From the NCBI GenBank assembly GCA_016930695.1, contig JAFGGD010000014.1:1-62106 (forward strand): DNA of 62,106 bases. The letters are read 5' to 3'. The position numbers and the translations under genes are program-made. Within the stretch, counting starts at the first letter, position 1, and the number at the start of each line of letters is the position of its first letter. Of the stretch, positions 40,894 to 51,093 are shown piece by piece. The notes beneath the pieces are model-generated. The model did no database searches and was not told the DNA's origin. It worked only from the letters and a program-made list of their open reading frames with translations. This DNA is from Candidatus Eisenbacteria bacterium (lineage in GTDB: Bacteria > Orphanbacterota > Orphanbacteria > Orphanbacterales > Orphanbacteraceae).

Positions 40894-41109
40894 CTAGCCG
40901 GCCCGATCGATACGCCGCCCGAGCCACCAGCTTCCGAGGGCGAGCCCGGCCATGAAGGCGGCGAGGACGGAGCTGACGGCCAGGGCGGTGCTGCCGAAAA
41001 CGACGGAGAAGAGCCTCGTCCAGGCGACTTCGTAGACGAGCCCGGTCGCTCCGGAGAGGAAGAATAGCAGCAATACGAACCGGCGCGGCCGGGGGAGGCC
41101 GTTCCGCAT
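40894..41109 (-). pseudogene. N-terminal fragment of the fused MFS/spermidine-synthase gene, ended by in-frame TAG
   Basis: The 71-codon fragment starts at an ATG behind GAGGCGGATC and encodes the first helices of the family: FFLSGATGLVYEVAWTRLFS and VLAAFMAGLALGSWWLGRRI. It ends at TAG after IDRAG. The next codons in the same frame read ELRVYGLLEIGIGIST, which is exactly what should follow in intact homologues. Intact, the gene would span 38020-41109 and encode about 1029 aa. Confidence 0.8.
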
Positions 41110-41189
41110 GATCCGCCTCGGGGCGCGGGGGAGACCGTGGCGTCCGTGGAGCCGGAAACCACGTGGCGCGCCATCCTACCCATGTCGAC

Positions 41190-41219
41190 AGTATACCAGA
41201 AAAAGGGTCGCGGGATCAA
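41190..41219 (-). promoter_or_regulatory. Promoter of the interrupted MFS fusion gene
   Basis: On the minus strand TTGATC (41219-41214) and TATACT (41195-41190) are 18 bp apart, about 80 bp upstream of the ATG at 41109. A conserved-looking promoter suggests the gene is or recently was expressed. The rest of 41110-41504 has no gene on either strand that I can support. Confidence 0.6.
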
Positions 41220-41504
41220 CGCGGGGAAGGGCGGGGGCGCGGCGCGGGCCCCTGTATACATGTAACCATATGGCCCGTAGTCCTTGCATGCGTGATGGAC
41301 CGGCCCGGGACCCGGCGTGGGCGGATCTTCCCCGCGAGGATGGCCCGGGAGCGCGGGAACGACGCGAACGCGCGTCCCCATGTCCGGTGGAGAGCCATCC
41401 TCCCCATCCCCCCGAAAGGCCCGTCAAGCCCCTCTCCCGGCGGGCCGATCCGTAGGAGGAGGACGTATCGGGGGCGCGCGCCGCGCGCCCATGACGGGGG
41501 AGCC

Positions 41505-43106
41505 ATGATCGACGCGTATCTCGTGGATGACGCTCTTCGGGACCCGCGGACGGCGGAGTTCGTCGATGCGGCGGGCCGGCTGTACGGCGGGCCGGTCGAG
41601 GTTCTCGACGCCGTCGGCGGGCTCGTGGCGGCGGCGGCGGTTCCCCCCGGCGCCCCCCCCCCGATCGCCTGCGAACGCCCGATTCGGATCGGCCGGGAGA
41701 CGGTGGGGCTGGTGCGGGTGCGGGAGGGGCGCGGCGACGGGGAGGACGCGGCTCGGGTCGCCGATCTGGTCGCCGCCTTCGCGGAGAGCGCCGTCGATTC
41801 GATTTTCCGCATCGACAACCTCGCCGGCGAGGTGAACGAGCGCTATGAGGAGATCAACCTCCTCTACGGGCTCGGCCGCGATCTGAGCGCTCTCTTCGAC
41901 GAGGAAAAGATCGGCCGCAAGGTCCTGGAGAGGCTCGGCATGGTCCTTCCGGTCCGGGGAGCGTGGTTCCTGCTGATCGACGGGGCCGATTTCCGCGTCG
42001 CCGCCCGCAGCGTCGCCCGAACGGCGGCGGAGGGCGGCTGCGCGCGGCCCGGAACGAGGATCCCGGCGGATGGGGGGCTTTTCGCGCGCCTCCTGCGGGA
42101 GCGCCGCGCGATTCAGATCGACGACCCGGCCGACGTGGCGGACGCGGCCGCGATTCTCGGCTTCGATCCCTCCGCGCGTTCGATCCTGGCGGCCCCGCTG
42201 ATTCGCCCCGTCGAAAAGGGAGAGGAATCGATTCGGGGGGCGATCGTTCTCGTCGCAAAAGAGGGCGGCGGCGATTTTCTCTCCGGCGACCAGAAGATCG
42301 TCGCCACCATCGCCGTCCAGGCCGCGATCGCCATCGGCAACACACGCATGGCGGGACAGCTCGAGTCGGCCGCCCGGATCCGGCGGGACCTGGAAATCGC
42401 CCGGGAGATCCAGGCCTCCCTCCTCCCCGCCCATCCTCCGGCCATCGACGGGGCGAACGTGGCGGGGCGCTGCGTCACCGCCGCCAAGGTGGGGGGCGAC
42501 TATTACGATTTCGTCCCCGGTAGGAACGGATCGCTCAACATCCTTCTCGGCGATGTGGCGGGGCACAACGTGGGATCCGCGCTGCTCATGACCGCGCTAC
42601 GCGCCACGCTGCGCGCCGCCGCCGCCGAGTCGGCCCAGCCGGGCGTGATGCTGGAGAAGGCGAACCGTCTTCTCTATCGCGATCTCGACCGCGCGAACAG
42701 CCTCGTGTCCATCTTCGCCGCCCGCTATATACCGGAGGGGAGACGACTCCTCTACTCCAACGCCGGCCACAATCCGCCCCTGCTCCTTCGCCACGGCACC
42801 GACTGGGTCGATCGCCTCGACACGGAGGGGTTGATCGCCGGCGTGGTGGAGGAGGCGACGCACGACGTGGGCCTCCGCGACCTGAACCGCGGGGACAGAA
42901 TCCTTTTCTACACCGACGGGCTCGTGGAGGCGCGCGGTCCGGATGGGTTCCCCTTCGGCGAGGAACGGCTCGAAGCGGCCCTTCGGGAAGTGCGCGCGCT
43001 TTCCGCGGAGGGGATCCTGGACGCGGTGTTCCAAGCCGTGGAGAGGCACGTCGCCGGCGAGCGCTACGCCGACGACGTCACCGTGGTCGCCCTCGCCGTG
43101 GAATGA
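41505..43106 (+). CDS. GAF-domain PP2C/SpoIIE-type serine phosphatase
   Basis: The 533-aa protein has an N-terminal sensory region of about 120 aa, a GAF domain (about 125-295), a short coiled-coil linker with the RsbU-type signature ARIRRDLEIAREIQASLLP, and the SpoIIE phosphatase domain (about 320-530). Metal-binding acidic motifs include VGGDYYDF, GDVAGHNVGSALLM, and FYTDGLVEA. Such proteins dephosphorylate anti-sigma antagonist proteins (STAS). No partner STAS or anti-sigma kinase gene is next to it. The ATG at 41505, behind GGGGAG, is chosen because the upstream frame translates to Arg/Pro-rich text. Confidence 0.9.
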   Translation: MIDAYLVDDALRDPRTAEFVDAAGRLYGGPVEVLDAVGGLVAAAAVPPGAPPPIACERPIRIGRETVGLVRVREGRGDGEDAARVADLVAAFAESAVDSIFRIDNLAGEVNERYEEINLLYGLGRDLSALFDEEKIGRKVLERLGMVLPVRGAWFLLIDGADFRVAARSVARTAAEGGCARPGTRIPADGGLFARLLRERRAIQIDDPADVADAAAILGFDPSARSILAAPLIRPVEKGEESIRGAIVLVAKEGGGDFLSGDQKIVATIAVQAAIAIGNTRMAGQLESAARIRRDLEIAREIQASLLPAHPPAIDGANVAGRCVTAAKVGGDYYDFVPGRNGSLNILLGDVAGHNVGSALLMTALRATLRAAAAESAQPGVMLEKANRLLYRDLDRANSLVSIFAARYIPEGRRLLYSNAGHNPPLLLRHGTDWVDRLDTEGLIAGVVEEATHDVGLRDLNRGDRILFYTDGLVEARGPDGFPFGEERLEAALREVRALSAEGILDAVFQAVERHVAGERYADDVTVVALAVE

Positions 43107-43168
43107 CCGGCCCGCCCGCATCTCCGCCCTTCCCTGCGAATCATGCGAACCCGCCCGGGATTTTCGAG

Positions 43169-46100
43169 TTATCGCGGAACGAGCCAGGTGCCGGACAGAA
43201 TGTCTTGCACGCCCCTTTCCGGCCGGAGCGTGCCCAGGATCACCGCCCCCGCCCAGAAGAGAACGAGGGCGATCTCCACGGGGAAGAACACGGCGGCCGC
43301 GGCGGAGCGGGCGGTGTGAAACCAAAGATGGGCGATCAGGAGAAGGGAGAGCACGAAGGCGGGGGACCAGGAGAGGATCGTCCGCCGCAGTCCCCGCCCG
43401 CGCCGGGCGGGCCGTCCCGAACCGTCCACCACCGCGATGCCGAAGGGACGGAAGAGGGCTCCGCCCGGATGCGCCAAGCTCGAGAGAAGGGCGAGGATGC
43501 CGATGAAGAGTCCGGTGAAACCGATTCCGGCGATCGATGCCTGAAGTGTTTCCCGGAGGATGTTGTTCGATGAGGCGATCCGCTCCTCCTCGGCCCGCAG
43601 GAAAGGGTCGAGACGTGCGCGGGCGGCGGCGACCTCCTCGGCGGTCGGATCTCCCGCCCGGCGGATCGCCTCCTCGCCGAGGGCGCGTCGCGATTCGTTG
43701 ATGTATCCGTTTCCGGAGAGATAGGTCGCGTCGGTCTCCCAGAAGTCCGCCTCACCGAAGCGGGCGCCGAACTCGGCGGCGAGGATCCTTTCCAGCGCCG
43801 CGCGATCCTCCGGTCCGTCCGGCCTCCCCGCGGCTCCTTCCCGGGAAGCGGAGGGCTCCGCTCTTTCGATCGCCCTCAGGTAGGTTTTCAGCCACAGGTG
43901 ATCCGGGTGGTTCTTCTCCCACATCGCCATGTGATTGCCGGTGATCGTGGCGCCGGCGGCCATCATCAGAATCACCGAAAGGGGGATCAGAATGTGGCCG
44001 AGCCGCCGCCAACGCGAAAGGGCGATTCCCTCCAACGAATAAGCGACCAGCGCCCGCAGGAGATCCCCCGGTCCCTCCCAGGATTTCGCGCCGAGCCGAT
44101 CGACCAGGCGGGTGGCGGTGAGGGGAAGGGGCGCCGCGCGTCGGTCGCCTCCTTCGGGGGCGGCGGCGCCGCGCAGCGACGAAGAGACGATCCGGTGAAG
44201 GAACGACTGGACCTGCTCGAAATCGCCGGGATCGATCTCGTCCGCGGGCCCGCCGGAAAAATCGGCCGCCGTCGGCGCGGGAAAATCGAGGAGAACCGCC
44301 CTCCCCTTCGCCTCGATCCAGACCCGATCCGTTCCCACCCTCTCCGGGAGGGTTCCGCTCCTCCGCCCCTCCTCGAATTCCGTCGCCAGATCGAGAAGCC
44401 AGCGCCGCGTCTCTTTCCAGGGGCGGGCCCGGCGGGCGGCGTCGGGAAAGGCCCACCCGTCCGGCGCCTGATAGGCGTCCCAGTTCCCTGCGCCCCCGCG
44501 CCGTCCGGTGAGCCACCGGAGTCTCCCCGGGCGCGCGATATCCCTCCGCGCCGCCGGAACGGGGGGCGTCCCCGGAGGAACACGAACGATCCAGATCCGG
44601 CGATCGAGCTGCTCGTCGTAACCGAGCAGAACCCTCTCGTTCTCCGTCCCCCCGATCTCGCCGATGACCGAGTAGGGCCCGATCCTTTCGGGCGTCGCGG
44701 AGACGAATGCATCCGGTTCTCGGGAAACGATGGCGGCCGTCTCCCGGCGGGGAGTGCGATGGACCACGCGTGTTCCGGAGAGCAACTCGTGAATCCCCGC
44801 GAATCCGTTGCTCCGCCGCGCCCGGATGAAGAGCAGGAGAATGACGACCATTGAGAGGGCGTCGAGCGAACTCGAAACGAGGGTGAAGTTCCGCACTCCA
44901 CCCGAGTAGATGGGGATTCCAAGGAGCGGTACGGCCGCGTGGACGGCGAAGACCGCCGCACGGACCGCCGCGCGCCGGACACCCGGTTTCCCGCCGTCCG
45001 GTCCCACCGTGCGGAGGCCGCACATCCACTTCCCCACCGTCGTTCCCGTGAGCCCCTCGAGCAGAACGCCGTAAAGAAGGAAGAGGAAGATCGAGTAGAG
45101 GATGAATTGCGGGGCCGGCCCCCCTGCGCGCTCCTGCGCGCCCTGGACGGCGTTGTAGAAGGAGAGGCCCGGGACGGGGATGAGCCGGAGGAACACATCG
45201 ACGATTAAAATGTCGACGATCCCGGCGGCGAGCCGGATTCCCGGTGCCGCCGGTGTTGACGCGGAAGGGGCGAAACGGCGGAGCGAGCGGATGAAAGCGT
45301 CCCAATCCGCGAAACGCCGCTCCGGCGACTTGGCGAGGCAGCGAAGAACGAAATCGCTCAGCGCCTTCGGTATCTTCGGTCTCGCCGCCCGGGGGGGCTC
45401 CGGCGGCCGCTCCAGAATCGCCGCGAGAAGGGCCACGCCCTTCGCCTCCTCGAAGGGGGTCCGCCCGGTGAGCAGGTAGTACAGCGTCGCGCCGAGCGAG
45501 TAGATGTCGGAGCGGACGTCCATCTCGCCGCCGCGCACCTGTTCCGGCGACGCGAAAGCGGGGGTGCCGATGAAGGATCCCTCGGTCGTCAGTTTGGTCT
45601 CCTCCGGCGCGCTCACCGAAAGGGAGAGGCCGAAGTCGCCGATCTTGACCTTTCCGTCCCCGTCGATGAAACAGTTGGACGGCTTGATGTCCCGGTGGAG
45701 AATACCCGCCTCGCCGGCGGAGCGGAGGCCGGCGGCGAGTTGAAGGACCGCGTCGACCGCTTCCTCGTGGGCCATCGGTCCGCGTTTCTCCACGCGCTCT
45801 TCCAGGGTGCCTCCCCGCACCAGCTCCATCGAGATGAGGAGCGCTCCCTCCGTTTCTTCCGTGCCGAAGATGTAGACGCTGTTCGGATGGTTGACCGCCG
45901 CAGCCAACTGTCCTTCCCTCTCGAAACGCTTCTTTTCAAGGGGGGAACGGCGTGGATTCGCGCGCATCGCCTTGAGCGCGACCCGGCGCCCGGTGTCGAC
46001 CTGCTCCGCCTCGTACACCTCGCCCATACCGCCGCGGCCGAGAAAGCGGAGAACGCGAAAAGAACCGACGCGGTTTCCGAAGAAGAACATCGCGTCCGGG

Positions 46101-46231
46101 GGGAAGGAACCGGCCGCCGTGCTGGATCGACTCGAAGGATCGGGGGGGCGATAGAGGACGGTGTCGCCCGCTTCCGGCTCGGGAGGCGCGCCGTTCGGAC
46201 GATCGTCCGTGGGATGTTTATCGTTGTTCAT
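43169..46231 (-). CDS. Large Ser/Thr protein kinase with second kinase-like domain and two RDD regions
   Basis: The 1020-aa protein begins with an active Hanks kinase: P-loop GRGGMGEV (65-72), Lys87 in VALKAM, HRDIKPSN with Asp181, DFG at 199-201, and SPEQ. Residues about 330-500 form an RDD membrane domain (IRLAAGIVDILIVD; GTTVGKWMCGLR). Residues about 515-700 look like a second kinase fold without catalytic residues (IGPYSVIGEIGG start, VLLDFPAP in place of DFG). After another helix near 760 and a soluble acidic part, a second RDD-like block ends RGVQDILSGTWLVPR. It is probably a membrane signalling kinase. It lies convergent to the PP2C phosphatase gene, a possible kinase/phosphatase pair. 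Confidence 0.85.
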   Translation of the reverse strand: MNNDKHPTDDRPNGAPPEPEAGDTVLYRPPDPSSRSSTAAGSFPPDAMFFFGNRVGSFRVLRFLGRGGMGEVYEAEQVDTGRRVALKAMRANPRRSPLEKKRFEREGQLAAAVNHPNSVYIFGTEETEGALLISMELVRGGTLEERVEKRGPMAHEEAVDAVLQLAAGLRSAGEAGILHRDIKPSNCFIDGDGKVKIGDFGLSLSVSAPEETKLTTEGSFIGTPAFASPEQVRGGEMDVRSDIYSLGATLYYLLTGRTPFEEAKGVALLAAILERPPEPPRAARPKIPKALSDFVLRCLAKSPERRFADWDAFIRSLRRFAPSASTPAAPGIRLAAGIVDILIVDVFLRLIPVPGLSFYNAVQGAQERAGGPAPQFILYSIFLFLLYGVLLEGLTGTTVGKWMCGLRTVGPDGGKPGVRRAAVRAAVFAVHAAVPLLGIPIYSGGVRNFTLVSSSLDALSMVVILLLFIRARRSNGFAGIHELLSGTRVVHRTPRRETAAIVSREPDAFVSATPERIGPYSVIGEIGGTENERVLLGYDEQLDRRIWIVRVPPGTPPVPAARRDIARPGRLRWLTGRRGGAGNWDAYQAPDGWAFPDAARRARPWKETRRWLLDLATEFEEGRRSGTLPERVGTDRVWIEAKGRAVLLDFPAPTAADFSGGPADEIDPGDFEQVQSFLHRIVSSSLRGAAAPEGGDRRAAPLPLTATRLVDRLGAKSWEGPGDLLRALVAYSLEGIALSRWRRLGHILIPLSVILMMAAGATITGNHMAMWEKNHPDHLWLKTYLRAIERAEPSASREGAAGRPDGPEDRAALERILAAEFGARFGEADFWETDATYLSGNGYINESRRALGEEAIRRAGDPTAEEVAAARARLDPFLRAEEERIASSNNILRETLQASIAGIGFTGLFIGILALLSSLAHPGGALFRPFGIAVVDGSGRPARRGRGLRRTILSWSPAFVLSLLLIAHLWFHTARSAAAAVFFPVEIALVLFWAGAVILGTLRPERGVQDILSGTWLVPR

Positions 46232-46434
46232 GAAAGATGATTCCCTCGCCCCAGTGTACTTTGGGAATCAAGCCCGGGACAAGGGATTCCCCGCGACGAC
46301 GCCGGTCCCGCCCCCCCGCGCGCCGCGCCGCGAAGCGCGAGCGATCAAAAGATAGACGGCGCGGGGAACCATGATAGTATCGGGGAAGGCGATCGCCGCC
46401 CGTGCGGCCGGGCGCGCGCGAACGGAGCGCATGA

Positions 46435-47781
46435 ATGGAAACCCGAAGCGAAAAGAGAGCGGGGCGCCTTCCGATCGACATCCCCATTCTCTTCCTGCTC
46501 GTTTTCCTGAACCTCCCCAGCGAAGGACGCCTCGAATTCGGCCGTGAGCTGGCGGGCCTCGCGGAGACGGGCGGTTTCTGGGCCGGGATCTTCGAGAAGA
46601 GCCTGGTGCGGAACCCGATCGGCGCGCTCCAGGTCGCCGCCTGCACGGCGCTTCTTTTCCTTTATGGTTTCGTGGCGACCGGAGACGTTTCGTTCCGCGT
46701 ACGACGGCGGGCGAAGGGGGCGATCCTGGTGCTCCTGATCGCCGCGCTTCTCGTGCTGCCCGCGATCGGTTCGATGGCGCTCCGCTTCCAAGACGGTCCG
46801 CGGGGTCACGCCCACGACGGCGGCGTCATCCAGACCGAGGAGGCGCTCCGCTTTTTTCTCCGTGGCGAGAACCCCTACGCCGCCGATTACCGCTCCACGC
46901 CGATGGCGGGACTCGACTGGGGACCGGGGAACCCGGCGATTCTCCATCTCCCCTACTTCCCGCTCAGCTTCCTGATACATCTCCCCGGGTACGCGGTCGG
47001 GAAGGCGCTTTTCGGCGGTTACGACGCACGCGCCACCTATCTGCTCCTCTACCTGCTCCCCTTCTTCTGGATTCCGAGGTGGACCGCCGATCCGGAGAGG
47101 AGGGTGCTGCTCGCGGCCTTCTGGGGGCTGAACCCCTTCCTGGTTCCGCACCTGATCGAGGGGAGGAACGACGTCGTTCCCCTGGTGGCGATGCTCGGGG
47201 CGACGCACCTGATGCTGAGCGGCCGGGCGCGCGGCGCGGCGCTCTTTCTCGGCGCGGCCTGCGCGGCCAAACAGTTCGCCTTTCTGATGATCCCCTTTTT
47301 CGTGATTTACCTGGGGCGCTCGGAAGACGGGTGGGCCGGCGCGGTCCGTGCCGGCGTCCGTCGCGCCGCCCCCCTTCTGCTCCCCGTGGCGCTTTTCGTG
47401 CTCCCCTTCTTCCTTTGGAATCCGGGGGCGTTCGTCGACGACACGTGGCTCTTCAACACCGGCCTGTCGGAGGTGAGCTACCCGCTCGGCGGAACGCCCG
47501 GATACGGACTCGCCAATCTGATCAACGTGTTCGGCTTGGTGGAGAGCCGTTACCACTACTTCCCCTTCGGGCTCTTTCAGATCCCGCTCATGATCGCAGT
47601 CGGGTGGGTTCTTCTCCGGCGACAGAGGACGCGGGTCGGCGCGGGCGCACCGATGACCGCCTTCGCGCTCGCACTCTTCGCTTTTCTTCTCACCTCGCGC
47701 ATCTTCCACCATAACTATCTCGCCTTTCTCTTTCTTTTCCTCGCCCTCCCCCTCTTCGCCGAGCGATTGGGAGAGGATTGA
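46435..47781 (+). CDS. GT-C (GT87/DUF2029-like) polyprenol-dependent membrane glycosyltransferase
   Basis: The 448-aa protein has about ten membrane helices. A luminal loop with acidic and proline residues (RGENPYAADYR, then PGNPAILHLPYFPL) matches GT87-type mannosyltransferases, which use polyprenyl-phosphate-mannose. Further text includes EGRNDVVPLVAM and CAAKQFAFLMIPF. Family membership is assigned from the pattern, and the sugar and acceptor are inference. It starts at 46435, divergent from the kinase gene across about 200 bp that hold only a weak TAGTAT -10. Confidence 0.75.
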   Translation: METRSEKRAGRLPIDIPILFLLVFLNLPSEGRLEFGRELAGLAETGGFWAGIFEKSLVRNPIGALQVAACTALLFLYGFVATGDVSFRVRRRAKGAILVLLIAALLVLPAIGSMALRFQDGPRGHAHDGGVIQTEEALRFFLRGENPYAADYRSTPMAGLDWGPGNPAILHLPYFPLSFLIHLPGYAVGKALFGGYDARATYLLLYLLPFFWIPRWTADPERRVLLAAFWGLNPFLVPHLIEGRNDVVPLVAMLGATHLMLSGRARGAALFLGAACAAKQFAFLMIPFFVIYLGRSEDGWAGAVRAGVRRAAPLLLPVALFVLPFFLWNPGAFVDDTWLFNTGLSEVSYPLGGTPGYGLANLINVFGLVESRYHYFPFGLFQIPLMIAVGWVLLRRQRTRVGAGAPMTAFALALFAFLLTSRIFHHNYLAFLFLFLALPLFAERLGED

Positions 47782-47816
47782 CGAAGAAAAGAGAACCGTG
47801 CGGAGAGCGCGGAGCG

Positions 47817-47850
47817 AAAAAACACCCGCGCCCCCAAAGAGGGAGCGCGG
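47817..47850 (-). terminator. Rho-independent terminator of trxA
   Basis: Read on the minus strand, CCGCGCTCCC (47850-47841) pairs with GGGGGCGCGG (47835-47826) over a 5-nt loop, with one mismatch, and TTTTTT (47822-47817) follows. It lies about 90 bp downstream of the trxA stop. Confidence 0.75.
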
Positions 47851-47941
47851 GCGGGAGGTTCCATAGAGAAATGCGGTTTTTCTAAAGGGGGCGGCCTCCG
47901 AGGGCAGAGAGGAGGCGCGCCCGCCATGATACGGTTTGTGT

Positions 47942-48286
47942 TTAGTGCTGGCCGCTTTCGACCCCGAAGGCTTGGGAGATCCTCTCGCGGAGCGCCTGTT
48001 CCGGATACGCGCCCACCACGGTGTCGACCAACTCGCCGTCCTTGAAGAAGAGGAGCGTCGGGATCCCCTGGATGCCGTACTTCGCCGCGTGCTGCGTGTT
48101 CTCGTCCACATTGACCTTCACGAACTTCACGGAGCCGTTCATCTGCTCGCTCAGGCTCTCGATCACAGGCCCGACCATCCGGCAGGGGGCGCACCAGGGA
48201 GCCCAAAAATCGATGACCACCGGGATGTCGGACTGAATCACTTCCTTCTCGAACTGCTGATCCGTAATCGCCGTCGGCTTGCTCAT
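47942..48286 (-). CDS. trxA: Thioredoxin with WCAPC active site
   Basis: The 114-aa thioredoxin has the redox motif WCAPC (Cys32, Cys35) in place of the usual WCGPC, the cis-Pro in GIPTLLFF, and the normal length. It reduces protein disulfides in the cytoplasm. The ATG at 48286 follows GGAGGTGATCGGC; a GTG three codons upstream overlaps that site and is rejected. It is alone in its transcript, ending at 47817-47850. A TGTTGC palindrome 170 bp upstream may mean control by the neighbouring sigma-54 activator. Confidence 0.95.
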   Translation of the reverse strand: MSKPTAITDQQFEKEVIQSDIPVVIDFWAPWCAPCRMVGPVIESLSEQMNGSVKFVKVNVDENTQHAAKYGIQGIPTLLFFKDGELVDTVVGAYPEQALRERISQAFGVESGQH

Positions 48287-48459
48287 GCCGATCACCTCCG
48301 TTATGAAAAGGGCCTTGTTTTGCTGTTCGCGTCTTCGTCGCGCGTTCTTCTCCTTCCCTATCGCAGGAAACGTGACAATCCAGAGGGAAAAACCTAATTG
48401 ATTGTAAAAATTGAAGTTATGGGGGTGGCCGTGTGTGCGGCGCCTCCAGATCGGGTGGG

Positions 48460-48479
48460 TGTTGCGGTGTGGTGCAACA
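48460..48479. promoter_or_regulatory. Palindrome TGTTGC-N8-GCAACA between trxA and the sigma-54 activator
   Basis: Half-sites TGTTGC (48460-48465) and GCAACA (48474-48479) are 8 bp apart, the exact geometry of another site at 49965-49984 in front of the neighbouring regulator. It lies about 180 bp upstream of trxA, a typical enhancer distance, though I see no convincing -24/-12 promoter before trxA. Confidence 0.5.
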
Positions 48480-48503
48480 TGGGGAAGGGGGAGGGGGGCC
48501 GCG

Positions 48504-49904
<1,401 letters not shown>

Positions 49905-49932
49905 CGAGTTCCTCCGCCCGACCCGCACGAGG

Positions 49933-50015
49933 TGTTGCACGGGCTGCAACGCGGACGCGGTCTGTGTTGCGCCCCGTTGCAACAAATATGGCACGATAGG
50001 GCGGGTTGCGCAACA
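49933..50015 (-). promoter_or_regulatory. Promoter and TTGC/GCAA palindrome cluster of the sigma-54 activator
   Basis: On the minus strand TTGCGC (50013-50008) and CATATT (49990-49985) are 17 bp apart. The palindrome TGTTGC-N8-GCAACA at 49965-49984 covers the expected start site, GGTTGC-GCAACA (50004-50015) covers the -35, and a third copy, TGTTGC-N7-GCAACG, is at 49933-49951 in the leader. Overlap with the core promoter suggests self-repression. Confidence 0.6.
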
Positions 50016-50161
50016 GAAGAGGAGCCTTTCCGGTGGTCCGCGCGGGCCGGGAAGACTATATTTCTATCCGAGAAGGTGATTCAGCCGGACACCCCGGCGT
50101 TTCAGGGCGGGAAGAGCGCACAGTGGGGAGGCCGCGAATGGCCCGTATCGGGAGGCGAGGG

Positions 50162-50248
50162 ATGGAAGGTTGGTGGATCATCGGTTTTCTCGTGTTCTAC
50201 CTGCTGCTCAACTGGTTGATTCTTCCCAAGATGGGAGTGAAAACCTGA
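50162..50248 (+). CDS. Candidate 28-aa single-pass membrane peptide
   Basis: An ATG at 50162 behind GGGAGGCGAGGG opens a 28-codon frame: MEGWWIIGF, a hydrophobic helix through LLLNWLI, and a polar end LPKMGVKT. A single transmembrane segment with a basic tail is clear. I believe similar tiny proteins with a P-[KR]-[LM]-G-V-x-T end occur in other bacteria, but I cannot confirm this here. It lies divergent from the sigma-54 activator, whose palindrome cluster is about 150 bp upstream, and 114 bp before the FAH hydrolase gene; a GGGACGG/CCGTCCC hairpin (50262-50278) follows. Function unknown. Confidence 0.55.
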   Translation: MEGWWIIGFLVFYLLLNWLILPKMGVKT

Positions 50249-50361
50249 GGCTCCGCCCTGTGGGACGGGTGCCGTCCCGAAGAGAGCGCGGGGAGCGAGA
50301 AAAGGACGCCCGCTCAAGAGGACACCCCTCTTGACGATTCCAAGGCCGGCGGGGAAACGCG

Positions 50362-51024
50362 ATGAGCGCGGCCCGTGTCGATCTCGCCGGACAAGCCGTT
50401 CCGGTGCGCAAGATACTCTGTGCCGGACGAAACTACGCCGCCCACGCCGCCGAAATGGGATCCGTTCCCCCGGCGGCCCCCTTCCTCTTTCTGAAACCGC
50501 TCACCGCGCTGCACACCGGCGGAGGAGAGGTCCGCGTGCCGGAAGCGCTGGGGCTCCTTCATCACGAAGTGGAGCTGGTCGCCCTTCTCGGCGGCGGCGG
50601 GAAGAATCTCTCTCCCGGTGAGGCGGAGCGCCTGATCGCGGGCTATGCCGTCGGCGTCGATCTCACGCTCCGGGAAGAGCAGGAGAGGGCGAAGCGATCG
50701 GGCGGCCCCTGGGCGCTCGGCAAGGGTTTCGACTGCTCCGCGCCCGTGGGGGCTTTCGTTCCCGCGGCCGAGGCGGGCGACCCCCTCGATATGCCGATCC
50801 GCCTCGAGGTGAACGGCCGAGCCCGGCACGACTCGCGCACATCCTTCATGCTCTTCCGCCCCGGCGAGCTTCTCGCCTACGTCTCGCGCTTCCTCACCCT
50901 CGAAGAGGGGGATCTTCTTTTCACCGGCACGCCGGAGGGGGTCGGCCCCCTGGCCGGCGGAGACCGCGTGGTCGCCCGCGCCGGGAATCTGCCGGAGTTG
51001 CGGTTCACAATCGTTCGCCCATAA
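50362..51024 (+). CDS. Fumarylacetoacetate hydrolase-family protein
   Basis: The 220-aa protein is the compact FAHD1/YcgM-like type: GRNYAAHAAEMG (residues about 21-32), metal ligands in HHEVELVALLGG (Glu-x-Glu) and an Asp in GVDLTLRE, and the end TGTPEGVGPLAGGD. Enzymes of this group act as acylpyruvase or oxaloacetate decarboxylase/tautomerase; the substrate cannot be resolved. The ATG at 50362 gives the normal length. It is followed by a GGGGGCG/CGCCCCC hairpin. Confidence 0.92.
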   Translation: MSAARVDLAGQAVPVRKILCAGRNYAAHAAEMGSVPPAAPFLFLKPLTALHTGGGEVRVPEALGLLHHEVELVALLGGGGKNLSPGEAERLIAGYAVGVDLTLREEQERAKRSGGPWALGKGFDCSAPVGAFVPAAEAGDPLDMPIRLEVNGRARHDSRTSFMLFRPGELLAYVSRFLTLEEGDLLFTGTPEGVGPLAGGDRVVARAGNLPELRFTIVRP

Positions 51025-51031
51025 AAGGAAA

Positions 51032-51049
51032 GGGGGCGCGAACGCCCCC
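51032..51049 (+). terminator. GC-rich hairpin after the FAH-family gene
   Basis: GGGGGCG (51032-51038) and CGCCCCC (51043-51049) flank a CGAA tetraloop, 8 bp after the stop codon. No T-run follows, so this would be a pause or a rho-assisted stop between convergent genes. Confidence 0.5.
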
Positions 51050-51093
51050 GCTCCACGCACCGATTTTTCGTTCCCGGACCGGTCCGCCGCCGC

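Noticed and set aside
49985-50015. Sigma-54 promoter (TGGCACG...TTGC) before the membrane peptide
   Set aside because: The GG and GC elements are not 10 bp apart, so the -24/-12 spacing fails.
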